This document shows positions 55,823 through 64,000 of a stretch of DNA of 64,000 nucleotides, in pieces. Position 1 is the stretch's first letter; each line of letters opens with the position of its first letter. The stretch comes from Diogma glabrata (taxonomy: Eukaryota; Arthropoda; Insecta; Diptera; Cylindrotomidae), in the NCBI GenBank assembly GCA_963693315.1, contig OY856187.1, positions 384,509,461-384,573,460 on the forward strand, read 5' to 3'. A program made the translations under genes and the position numbers. Below the pieces are notes generated by a model. The model was not told where the DNA came from. It made no database searches and saw nothing but the letters and a program-made list of their open reading frames with translations.

Positions 55823-56340
55823 TAAAAATTATATATGTAGTACAATAAATAAAATAAATGCAATTGTTAAAAATGATTTACTTATTTTACAAACAGAAGT
55901 TTCTTTTGAATAGTAAAACACTTCTGCAATTATTTCCTTTGTATTAGATGGCATAAAAAAATGAAATGTTTATTTTTCACTTTTAGTATTCACTCTTATA
56001 AAAAATAATTTGACAGTCTTGACTGCAAACAAAAAAGTCGTATAAATTACTAAATCTATTTAGGAACTTTTGACTGGAGAAGCATTATGTTCGTATTATG
56101 TTATTATTGAATCATAAAGTAAAAGATTGTATATTAACATTAAATTACAAATATTTATTATTGAATAAACTTTTTAAAATATAATACAAATTATATATGT
56201 AGGTTAAAGAAAATAAATATAGTTATTAAAAATTATTTACTTATTTTACATTCAAAAGTTTCTTCTGAGTTGGAAAACAATTTTGCAATCATTGTCTTAG
56301 TATTTAATGTTACAAAAGAATGAAATTTTTGAGTTCCACT
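55785..56340 (-). repeat. Direct duplication of the transposase 3' end
   Basis: 55785-55990 and 56140-56340 are similar: ACTTTTTAAAATAT, ATTATATATGTAG, TTACTTATTTTACA, AAGTTTCTTTTGA and TGAAAT recur in order. The duplicated part covers the end of the transposase and the sequence next to the left arm. Confidence 0.7.
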
Positions 56341-57610
56341 TATAGTAGTCGCATTTTTATATCGATTTTGTAATTTTCCTTTTGTTAATTGAAATTCATT
56401 TTTATCGGTGTATCCAAAGTTTATGGTAGATTCCCATTTTAAAGTCCATTCGAAGTTTTTTTGGTGTATCAATAATATCTCTGCTCCCCATACAGTAACG
56501 GTGTGCAGCACGCTTCAGTGTACCAACAATCCCATCGCAAGGTCCCTTGCTATGGCTGGTCAACCTTAAAGTCTTTATTATGATGGCATAAGTTAATTAA
56601 GTTATGTTTATTTTTGTATTGAGAAGGTGCCCCGTCGGTGTTATAAATTCCATGCGTATGTCTTCCATTGTAATTGTATTCATTCCACAACTAGTGAATT
56701 TGATTAAAATTCTTTAACAGCTCTATAGTTTATTAAATATTCCCTTAACAAATTAAACAACAAACTTGTTTTGTTTTTCGCTATCTTTGATGTTTTTATT
56801 TCAATATGGCGATACAAATTTTTGCATGAAAACTGGAAATTAAACGAAATATTTTACAGTCGTGGATAAAATAGCATTTTGTATTCGCTTAGGATGATGG
56901 CAATTCTTCACTCAGATGATTTCCTCCACTCGCTACGCTCGTAATATTCCTAAAATTAGAATTTATATGCGTTCTGAAGAATTCAATAAGTTTTGTAATG
57001 AAAAGATGGACTGTAGTACTGTTGTGATCGTTTATATCCGAAATGAGTATAAAACTTCGGTGCTGTATATATGCACTTGCAGCACTTTTAAAATAAATGA
57101 CAAAGGGATAAATAGTAGCTTGTGAATTATTATAATGATAAACTTGAACCGAATCCTTAATTATGAAGGCGTAGTTTTCAGAAAAATCCCCTTGAACGAA
57201 GCACTCTCCTGGTTCTAATTATTGTTTCTTTCCTCAATGAATGTAGATTGCTGTTTTGCTATAAATTTATGTGGTATCAAAATTTGTAAACGGTAAAAAA
57301 ATTTTTTCATAAATTTTTCTACAGTTTCTATTAAAGTATTCATAATGCATCGATCAGTGGTAATCCATTGTTGATATTTGACTGGAAGGATTCATTTAAT
57401 GTCAAAATCATTTAGTAATCTTTGTTCTAGTTGTTGAAGTTTTTTTGAAGATTTATTGCACTTCAAAGTATGAAAATATTCTGTTAATTCACCACATGAA
57501 ACAAAGTCGATTAATGTTTTATAGTTCTGGAAAGCAGTATCAGTAATCAAAGACATCTTAGAGTGTTGAATCATTAGTTTCATATTTTGATGTATGGTAC
57601 ACACGCACAC
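56233..57610 (-). pseudogene. Transposase remnant (TDGAPSQYKN / KGPCDG family)
   Basis: Reading minus from 57610: CVCTIHQNMKLMIQ, then KKLQQLEQRLLNDFDI, ECFVQGDFSENYAFIIKDS, TDGAPSQYKNKHNLINLCHH (near 56640), KGPCDGIVGTLKRAAHRYC (near 56545), then DTPKKLRMDFKMG. The order and words match a protein family I know from many insect and cnidarian genomes as uncharacterised transposase-like proteins. At least four frameshifts and several stops occur. Function as a transposase is inferred from its position between long inverted repeats. Confidence 0.65.
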
Positions 57611-57807
57611 ATTATGAACTCCTTGGGATAATTTTATACATTCCTGTGGTCGAAAGAACGTGAATTTAGTAAATCCTATTTACACAACGGGAAACTTATT
57701 TTTAAACTCCTATAAGCTTCATTTAATGTACATAGAATAAGCGCTTCTGTGGATTTATGCTGAAATTGCTCATATTTTCTTTATTGTACATACAAAATTT
57801 TCATAAA

Positions 57808-58405
57808 ATTTGAAAAAGATCATTTTATAATAAAATATTTGATATTTAACAAAAAAAAAATCTCTTAGTTTATAAAGCCATTTTTATAATTTTCCTTCAG
57901 AACAAAAAAAACTGATTCCCGACAGTCATATGCACAACGAATTTTATCTTTAAAACAAAAAATATCGCTAGTCCTAAACTTTCACAAGTAGTTAGATATA
58001 AAATAAGCTTCAATTTAGTTTAAAAAAAAAGAAAGGCGTAGCGCCAACTTTTCTTCAATTACACCGTTTTTTTCTTATGTTATACCGTTAAAAATTATTT
58101 AAAAAAATTAACAGTGAACATTTTTATAAAGTTTGTTCTAATACCTATTCAACGACATATCATTTATGAAAATCGATTGAGTAGTTTTTCTACAATCGGT
58201 CATCAAAATGCCCTCACATCACAAAATAGCAAAAAATTGAGGGGCACAGGGGTGAAGACCCCTGGTCGAAAAAAAAATTCTAAGAGAACTTATATTTTTT
58301 ATTTATGAAAGACTTTCTATAAACAAAAAATAATCAAAATTTAAAAGGGTCAAGTCAAAATTTCCCAAAAATTTGCTGAACTTGCGTGAAATTGCTCATA
58401 ATTAT
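57808..58405 (-). repeat. Terminal inverted repeat, right arm
   Basis: Complement of the left arm with scattered substitutions. Confidence 0.85.
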
Positions 58406-58419
58406 GAGTCAATGACACT

Positions 58420-58770
58420 TTTATATATTACTTCGGTCTGAAAGGCCTAAGTATTACATTCATGAGCTCAAAGTGAAATTCTTACCCCCACTTTTTTGTC
58501 ATTTCTCGATGTTTTAGGACCCACTGATTCTAAAAAAGCAAAAAAAAAATGTGTGTCTGTCTGTCGGCGGCCGTCCGGCCGTCCGTCACAACCGACGAAA
58601 TCTAGAAAACCGCTGGACGGATTTCAAAATTTTTTTTTTATAAAAATAGGTTTCAATAGGTTCAATGGGAAGAGCGCCGAAAGGACGATGTGTTTGATAA
58701 CCGTACCGGAAGTGTGTCAAAAAAATCGTCAAGTGTGTCAAAACAAGGAAATTTGCATATTTTTTGGTTA
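58420..58770 (+). repeat. Dispersed-repeat text rich in GTCCGTC words
   Basis: CTTCGGTCTGAAAGGCCTAAG, GGCCGTCCGGCCGTCCGTC and CCGCTGGACGGATTTCAAAA read like a high-copy insect repeat rather than a gene. The 91-codon frame across it is low confidence and not called. Confidence 0.45.
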
Positions 58771-58864
58771 AAAAACGTTCATTTTAAGTGATTACGAGTA
58801 GAAATATTGAATTTGGAGAAATCTTGATGGTCGGGATTGTTATGTGAGACCAAAATCTAGATTA

Positions 58865-59215
58865 TTGCATTATGAATTTGTCAAAAAAATGTTGTCAAGT
58901 GTGTCAAAAGAAAGATTTTTTTGATTTTTTTACCCATTTTTTTGGGAAAAAATTAAATTAAAATTTTGTTTGAAATGAAATTTTATTTTTTATTATTATT
59001 GAGAACTATGGCATTATAAGTTTGTCAAAAAATGTTGTCGGGTGTGTCAAAAAAGAGATTTTTATTTATTTTTTACCCAATTTTTCGGCAAAAAAATAAA
59101 ATTAATTATTTGTTTCAAATGAAATTTTATTATTATTATTAAGAATTATGGCATTATAAGTTTGTCAAAAAAAGTTGTCAAGTGTGTCAAAAGTTGTCAA
59201 GTGTGTCAAAAAAAA
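58865..59215 (+). repeat. Tandem repeat, about 130-145 bp units
   Basis: GGCATTATAAGTTTGTCAAAAAA, GTTGTCAAGTGTGTCAAAA, TTTTTTACCCA and TTTGTTT.AAATGAAATTTTATT recur in order two to three times. Confidence 0.75.
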
Positions 59216-59264
59216 TGAAAGCTGTTTTTATGATGTAAATGTAATTGAAAATGAAATTGGACGT

Positions 59265-59500
59265 GGAAATTTTTGAATTTGTTATAGTTTTTGAAATATT
59301 TTTGGAATTTTGAAAAAGTTTGTATATTGATTTTGTAATAATTTTTGCAATATTTTTAGAATTTCAGAAAAGTTTTAGTTTTTGATTTTGTAAGAATTTT
59401 TGGAATATTTTTAGAAATTTGAAAAATTTATAATTTTTGATTTTATTTAATTTTTACAATATTTTTGGAGTTGTGAAAGAAATATGAATTTTTGATTAAT
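59265..59500. repeat. Satellite-like array, same family as 6190-6830
   Basis: GGAATATTTTTAGAA, TTTTGATTTTGTAA, ATAATTTTTGCAATATTTTTAGAAT and AAAAGTTT recur every 50 bases or so, as at 6.2-6.8 kb. Confidence 0.7.
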
Positions 59501-59924
59501 ATTTTCTCCAAACGCTAGATGGAGAGGTTTTTGAGTAGTTTGCTGAGTGTTTCATCTTTTCACTAAATTATGTTAATTTATGATCTGTTATAATTTTCCG
59601 GCAACGTATTGATGTTTTGTGTTAGTTTTGTAATACATATCTAAACAGAGATAAGAAAATATTTTTACTTTAACAAAGAGTTTTGTTTGATATACATCGC
59701 TGCCCAAAACTAAAAACCATGTCCTCGTAAAAGTTTTTTGCCGAAAACTATATTAAAATCCTTAACCCAGACCGAAGTTTTGATATCTCAGAGCTGTGAG
59801 ATTTCAGCCCCTCCATATTTTTTTTTAAAAAACCTACTAATTTTTCTATCATTCCAAATACATTTGAAAATTTTCGATCAGTTAGGTTCGGAGTTAATCG
59901 AGGTAGAGGCTTGAAACTACATAC

Positions 59925-60035
59925 AACAGAAACAGAAACAGAATTCCATACAAATTTTACAGAAACCGAATTTTTATCTGTCAAATTTGTATGAAATTTG
60001 GTTTCTGTTTCTGTTTCTGTTGTATGTGAATGCAG
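59925..60035. repeat. Foldback hairpin with about 40-base arms
   Basis: CATACAACAGAAACAGAAAC...CATACAAATTT pairs with AAATTTGTATG...GTTTCTGTTTCTGTTGTATG. The loop holds ACAGAAACCGAATTTTTATC. Few mismatches. Confidence 0.75.
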
Positions 60036-60339
60036 AAAAAGAAAACACGAAAAAACATCATTATTCAAAACTATAACAAAAACGGTGGGGTGTAAAATTC
60101 CAAATAAACTTTTAAGGAATACTGAAATGAAGCCCTTTCATATGATACCCTACTTGAATCTATAAAACAATGAATTTTCTCAAAGGTCTCACATCGTACA
60201 CCTGTAAAACGAAACAAAAACCACTCTAGTTTTATATGTATCCATCATATTATGTGGACAGATTAGTTTTATACGCAGCTCAAATTTCAGGTCCATAGCA
60301 TTTATAGTCTACGAGATAATCGATATAATGTGTAAAACT

Positions 60340-60650
60340 CGTGTTACTCTCGTTTAGGGGATGGGAGTGGGGAAGGGTGAAAATATGAAAGAGTGCAACA
60401 TTTCTGAAACATTGTGATTTTTTCTAGAATTTTTCGTTACACCGTTTTTGAATTATTGTCAAAAAAGTGCGACAAAAAGTTGGCCCCCTACGTTTCGACA
60501 TTGATTGACAGAAAAATTTGAAAAAAATTATAGAGGTAGGAAGTTGGCTAAACCTTGAACGAAAAATATAGCGAAGTGTCACATAATTATTTTTCTGTAT
60601 TTTGGGGAAGGGTGAAAAGTTTGGGAAGGGCGAAAAAAATTTTTAGTGTT
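60340..60650 (-). repeat. Outer inverted-repeat arm, right
   Basis: Inverted partner of 54969-55230; see the wording there. Together they enclose the 55236-58405 transposon and the tandem repeats, suggesting an older element into which the others inserted. Confidence 0.65.
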
Positions 60651-60955
60651 CCGTATAAAAAACAGAACCCTAATTACTCAAAAAATTTCTATGGCACGAG
60701 TCAAATAAAAAAACTCATCAGCATAAATTTTCTTTTGCATTTTAAATTGTTCATTCTGTAATTTTTCTTTAAATTTTCATAAATAGGTTAAAAAAACATA
60801 ATGAACAAAAACATGATAAATAATTTCCCGGAAACGGCTCGGATGTACATAGAAATTTTTTGAATAATTGTGTTGTTACACAAATAAGTGACGTTGAAAA
60901 TAACGTTGAAAATTACCTTGAAAATAAATACATATACTAGCGGGACCCGGCGTGC

Positions 60956-61867
60956 TTTGTTACGCTTATATATAAAGTTTGTACGTAATTAATTTGTTGC
61001 CGTAATAGCAATAATTTCAAAGGGTAGTTATTAGAAATAATAAAAACGATTTTTTATTTTTTTAAAAATATGAATGTTAAAGGATCAGCACTCTAGTTGA
61101 TCAGCCCGGATCAGTCCAGATCAGTCCAAATAAGTTTTCAGATGTGTCATCTCTATTATGAACATTATACGGAACAAATATAGATTCACAAACGTTCACA
61201 GTGTTCATGTCTTTTAATATACGCTTTCTTTACTGGTAGGTTATTAAAAAAGTTACAAAAAAATTGTAATCGTGATGTCATTCAATGGTCAGCAAGGGCA
61301 GTTAGAATAGTGACAATACATTCAATGAAGGTGAATACAAACACATTTACAAATTTTAAACATACACACATTAATTTTTATAAATAGAAGATAATGATGC
61401 AAAAAGGATTAAAATTTTATTTTGGAGTTTTGTATTAAACTTCTAGGCAGTACTACGTGTGAATTCATAGGATGAGAAATATTTCTATTTAGTCAACATC
61501 CTGAGTCATTGTAGTCATTATTGGTTGTTGCAAATCAATGCGAAACTAATATCTGACACTTGGTCAATATATTGCCATATATATAGACAACATTAAGGGA
61601 GTATTAATTTTTTGGAGTTTTGTGAGTAATTGTTGAAAGTAATATTCCCGACAATAAGTAATTATTGTCGGGATTGAACTTAAATTTATCAGAAACATCA
61701 TTCCGATAGACGTTGTCCTGCATGATATTTCAAGCAATTAGGATATAAAAAAAAGTATGAAATGAAAGACAAATAATATAATAATTTCATTATTCTTTAT
61801 TTTGAAATAACATCAATTTTTCTACAAAAAATTCGTTATAATGAATATTGTTTGTTTAATTTTATCT
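60956..61867 (-). other. Helitron 3' untranslated part
   Basis: AT-rich, no ORF. Contains AGATCAGTCC direct duplication near 61100-61125 and a short palindrome (ACAATAAGTAATTATTGT near 61651). Confidence 0.45.
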
Positions 61868-62185
61868 TCATGCGAGTTGATGAACAATATTTTTAGTCAA
61901 TTCCTGAGAAGCGTAAATGAATAAACTTGGCGGTTTTCCTACGCGAGAACACACCCCATATAATTGGGCATGTGAAAAGATCGGATTTTCTAGATCCAAC
62001 CCACAAATCGACATTGTTTGACCTTGTGACTTAATAATAGTCATGGCAAATGCCAAACGAATTGGAAATTGCAGACATCTGAATGGAATGGGTGAGTCTG
62101 AAGGGATCATAGGGATTTGGGGCAGGAGAACAACTTCACCGACAAATTTGCCGTTCCAAATTGTAGCTTCAATAACATTGCCCAT
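61868..62185 (-). pseudogene. Helitron helicase, C-terminal motifs
   Basis: A frame of 105 codons with FAMTIIKSQGQTM (SF1 helicase motif V) and LYGVCSRVGKP (motif VI region, usually VALSRV). It joins 62355-63026 by way of a frame break near 62200-62350. Confidence 0.75.
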
Positions 62186-62354
62186 AATTTTTTTATGACT
62201 AATTTAAATTCCGAAGCAAAATGATAGGTGAGCAAATTTTTAATCTCAAGTTATGTGGTGGCATTCCTGGCAAATCCAGCAAATTCAAAATTCAACAGGA
62301 TAGTTGACTGCTTCTTCAGGATCGGTAACAGTGTTGATCAATTTGAATAATATC

Positions 62355-63026
62355 TCATTGCCGGGTAATGACTTGTATTTTGAAGTTAATAGCTCGTTCA
62401 CGAAGCCACGTATGATTTATATAATCAGCTTGTAAATCTGGAAATATGCTTTCAATCAAAGCATCTTTCGTATTTACCATGTTGCAGAAATTGTCTGGCA
62501 ATTTGATGTATTGTGTTGCTCCATGCAATGGTATTGTTCCATTTCCAATGTTGAGTAATTGCTCGGAGAATAATAGTGCCAATGGATCGTTTTGCAGTTG
62601 AACACGTATATTTGTGTTAAAACGTAATGTACTGACATTTTGCCATAGATATGATTGTTTTATACATGCGTTAATTTCATCCGCATATGTAGCGCGTGGA
62701 ATGACCGGTAATGTCTGTCTAAAATCACCTGACAGCAGCAGTAAAACACTTTCGAACACTTCACCGAAAAGCGTGGTGTTATTATTTAGATCTTTCATCG
62801 TTCTATCTAGAGCTTCAAGCGTATGCTCGTGGGCCATAGTGCATTCATCCCAGATAATAATTTTGCATTTTTGCAAAACTTTAGCCATACCGGAATTCTT
62901 TTTTATTTTGCACACTGCATATGGATTTGTGTGCATGTTCAACGGCAACTTGAGTGCTGAGTGCAGTGCAGTCCGCCCGCCATCAAGCAAAGTGGCTGCA
63001 ATACGTGATGAAGCAATTGCTAACAC
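62355..63026 (-). pseudogene. Helitron PIF1-like helicase, core
   Basis: Intact 223-codon frame with IASSRIAATLLDGGRTAHS-type motif Ia text, KIIIWDECTMAHE (Walker B, motif II), LLLLSGDFRQTLPVIPR (motif III) and LRFNTNIRVQ (motif IV area). In Helitrons this 5'-to-3' helicase is fused to the Rep nuclease and unwinds the donor strand during rolling-circle transposition. The Walker A block is in the neighbouring broken frame at about 63060-63115. Confidence 0.8.
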
Positions 63027-63056
63027 AATATGATTTTGTGATCGAATGCGTAAGTA

Positions 63057-63330
63057 TTAGTGAGATGAGAAACGGTTTTCCAGTGCCACCTGGTGCGTCC
63101 AAAAAAAAGAATCCGCCTTGTTTTGCTGCAATTGACAAATTAATTCAATTGTATACATTCTTTTGTTCATCAGTGAGTAGTTGCTCATTATTTTCAACGA
63201 AAGTAGTAAAAGAGACCGTATCGAACTGTTGTGCGCGCTGAATCTCGCTGTTAATGATGTCTGTTGCTGGGCGGTTAGGTGAGGGCATACCAAAATAAAT
63301 TAGTTGCATATTCGAAATCAGAATGCAAAT
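63057..63330 (-). pseudogene. Helitron helicase, Walker A region
   Basis: On the minus strand one frame reads FFFLDAPGGTGKPFLISL near 63060-63115, a Walker A motif in which the usual GKT is GKP. A frameshift in the T8 run (minus strand) moves the open frame to ADSFFWTHQVALEN. Upstream text QLIYFGMP fits the segment before the helicase core. Confidence 0.65.
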
Positions 63331-63334
63331 ATCT

Positions 63335-63790
63335 TCAATCTATAATATATTTCCGACAAAAATCGATATTGGGAGCTTGATCAGCGATCCGAGTGCGATG
63401 CAGAATGGCGTCGCTCAATGAATCTTTATATTTGTCCCAGAGGACAGAAGCTTGAGATGGAAAACATGTCGTCAATAATATGGCGAATAATTGGCGAATT
63501 TTATGAGGAGAGGAATTCAATGCTGCATCTACAAGTGTAATATCCCAACGGTTGTCATCTTCCAGCAAATGTAATTCGCGACCCGCATCATGATATGTGT
63601 CGTACAAAGTGTCATTGACTGTTCGCAAGTATTGGAAGAACGTCGGTCCAGGAACATTAACCAACAATAAACGCAAGAAGAAACATTCGCGTTGCTTTGG
63701 ATGGTATGTGTATAATCGGCCTAATGCGTTTCCCATATATATGCCGTTGTATCCTTCAACCGGAACACCTCGATTTCGTGGTTCCTACTT
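63335..63790 (-). pseudogene. Helitron protein, segment before the helicase core
   Basis: Frame with RLYTYHPKQRECFFLRLLL, VNVPGPTFFQYLRTVN, LHLLEDDNRWD and ILLTTCFPSQASVLWDKYKD, all typical of the Helitron linker to helicase region. The open frame runs from 63736, and EGYNGIYMGN-type text in the same frame reaches about 63770, where a tandem repeat begins. Confidence 0.8.
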
Positions 63791-64000
63791 TTTAGGAGGA
63801 GTTCAGTGACAATACCGACTGCGGCACCATCTACTGGGCTGATTTGTGAATCTAAACCATCCAGGGCGCCACCCAAACGCATACAAAAAAATTCATTCAA
63901 ATCGGTCCAGCCGTTTAGGAGGAGTTCAGTGAAAATACGAACTACAGCAGCGCCATCTGCCAGGCTGTTTTGTGGATCCAAACCATCCAGGGCGCCACCC
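63775..64000. repeat. Tandem repeat, 123-bp period, inside the Helitron
   Basis: TTTAGGAGGAGTTCAGTGA starts at 63791 and again at 63914. Both units continue to AAACCATCCAGGGCGCCACCC; the second runs off the window. AAATCGGTCCAGCCGTTTAGGAGGAG-type text is common near Helitron and other insect repeat ends. It interrupts the helicase frame. Confidence 0.8.

Larger units (their letters stand above)
55236..58405 (-). mobile_element. DNA transposon with about 590-bp terminal inverted repeats
   Basis: Left arm 55236-55822 starts ATAAGAGCAATTTCACG. Right arm 57808-58405 ends GCGTGAAATTGCTCATAATT. The arms share TGACTGTCGGGAATCAG, AAAGTTGGCGC and TTCAACGACATATCA-type words with modest divergence. A decayed transposase lies between them on the minus strand. 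The superfamily is not assigned here. No target duplication was confirmed. Confidence 0.85.
60937..64000 (-). mobile_element. Helitron, 3' part, runs off the window
   Basis: The 3' end on the minus strand is GCACGCCGGGTCCCGCTAG at 60937-60955, ending CTAG before T, with a GC-rich foldback (CGGG/CCCG). It encodes PIF1-like helicase pieces on the same strand from 61868 to 63790. The 5' end and the Rep nuclease would lie beyond 64000. Frameshifts show decay. Confidence 0.75.

Noticed and set aside
62614..63241. Plus-strand ORFs at the right end of the window
   Set aside because: Antisense to clear helicase motifs.

Overview
The window looks like a gene-poor, AT-rich stretch of an insect genome, most likely a fly (Diptera). 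The reasons are intron-containing gene remains, an HPS1-like fragment that reads like the fly protein, Penelope, RTE and jockey-group retroelements, an Osvaldo/Ulysses-like LTR element primed by tRNA-Lys, Helitrons, and long (AT)n and (TTATT)n tracts. No bacterial-type operons, CRISPR arrays, rRNA genes or intact tRNA genes are visible. The species cannot be named from the sequence alone.

Layout. 1-2.7 kb is AT-rich and holds copy A of a dispersed repeat (1.26-1.66 kb). 2.73-4.44 kb is a foldback DNA transposon whose arms are short tandem repeats and whose core is a broken Tc1/mariner-type transposase. 4.7-5.3 kb has two small foldback candidates, and 6.2-6.8 kb a 50-bp-type satellite. 6.8-9.2 kb is a multi-exon SAMD3-like (SAM domain) gene with splice and frame damage. 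9.7-10.0 kb is an (AT)n tract and 10.1-10.5 kb a MITE-like foldback. 12.3-12.9 kb holds repeat and SINE-like pieces.

The centrepiece is a 9-kb LTR retrotransposon (13011-21985). Its two 1771-bp LTRs look identical to the eye, it has a tRNA-Lys type primer-binding site, and it carries a GC-rich 155-codon ORF and a 658-codon ORF. The second ORF reads as Gag + altered protease + what looks like the C-terminus of integrase, with reverse transcriptase, RNase H and the integrase core missing. It appears to be a young, non-autonomous but protein-coding element.

22.8-23.1 kb (minus) is a Gly/His-rich secreted-type exon. At 24.9 kb there is a nearly perfect 126-bp palindrome. 25.8-27.3 kb is a jockey-group LINE; a second 3' fragment lies at 39.7-40.3 kb and a decayed one at 38.2 kb. 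27.5-31.9 kb is a decayed Penelope-like element split by a long-TIR DNA element that itself contains an RTE-like fragment. 33.7-34.4 kb is an HPS1-like pseudogene, followed directly by copy B of the dispersed repeat. 43.8-51.1 kb is a decayed Ty3/gypsy element with a 3-kb RTE-like LINE in its integrase, bounded by a 14-bp target-site duplication. 54.3-60.7 kb is a set of nested inverted repeats around a decayed transposase. 60.9 kb to the end is the minus-strand 3' part of a Helitron with PIF1-like helicase remains.

No host gene in the window is clearly intact. The best host-gene candidates are the Gly/His-rich exon and the SAMD3-like gene. Coordinates of repeat edges come from alignment by eye and may be off by a few bases.
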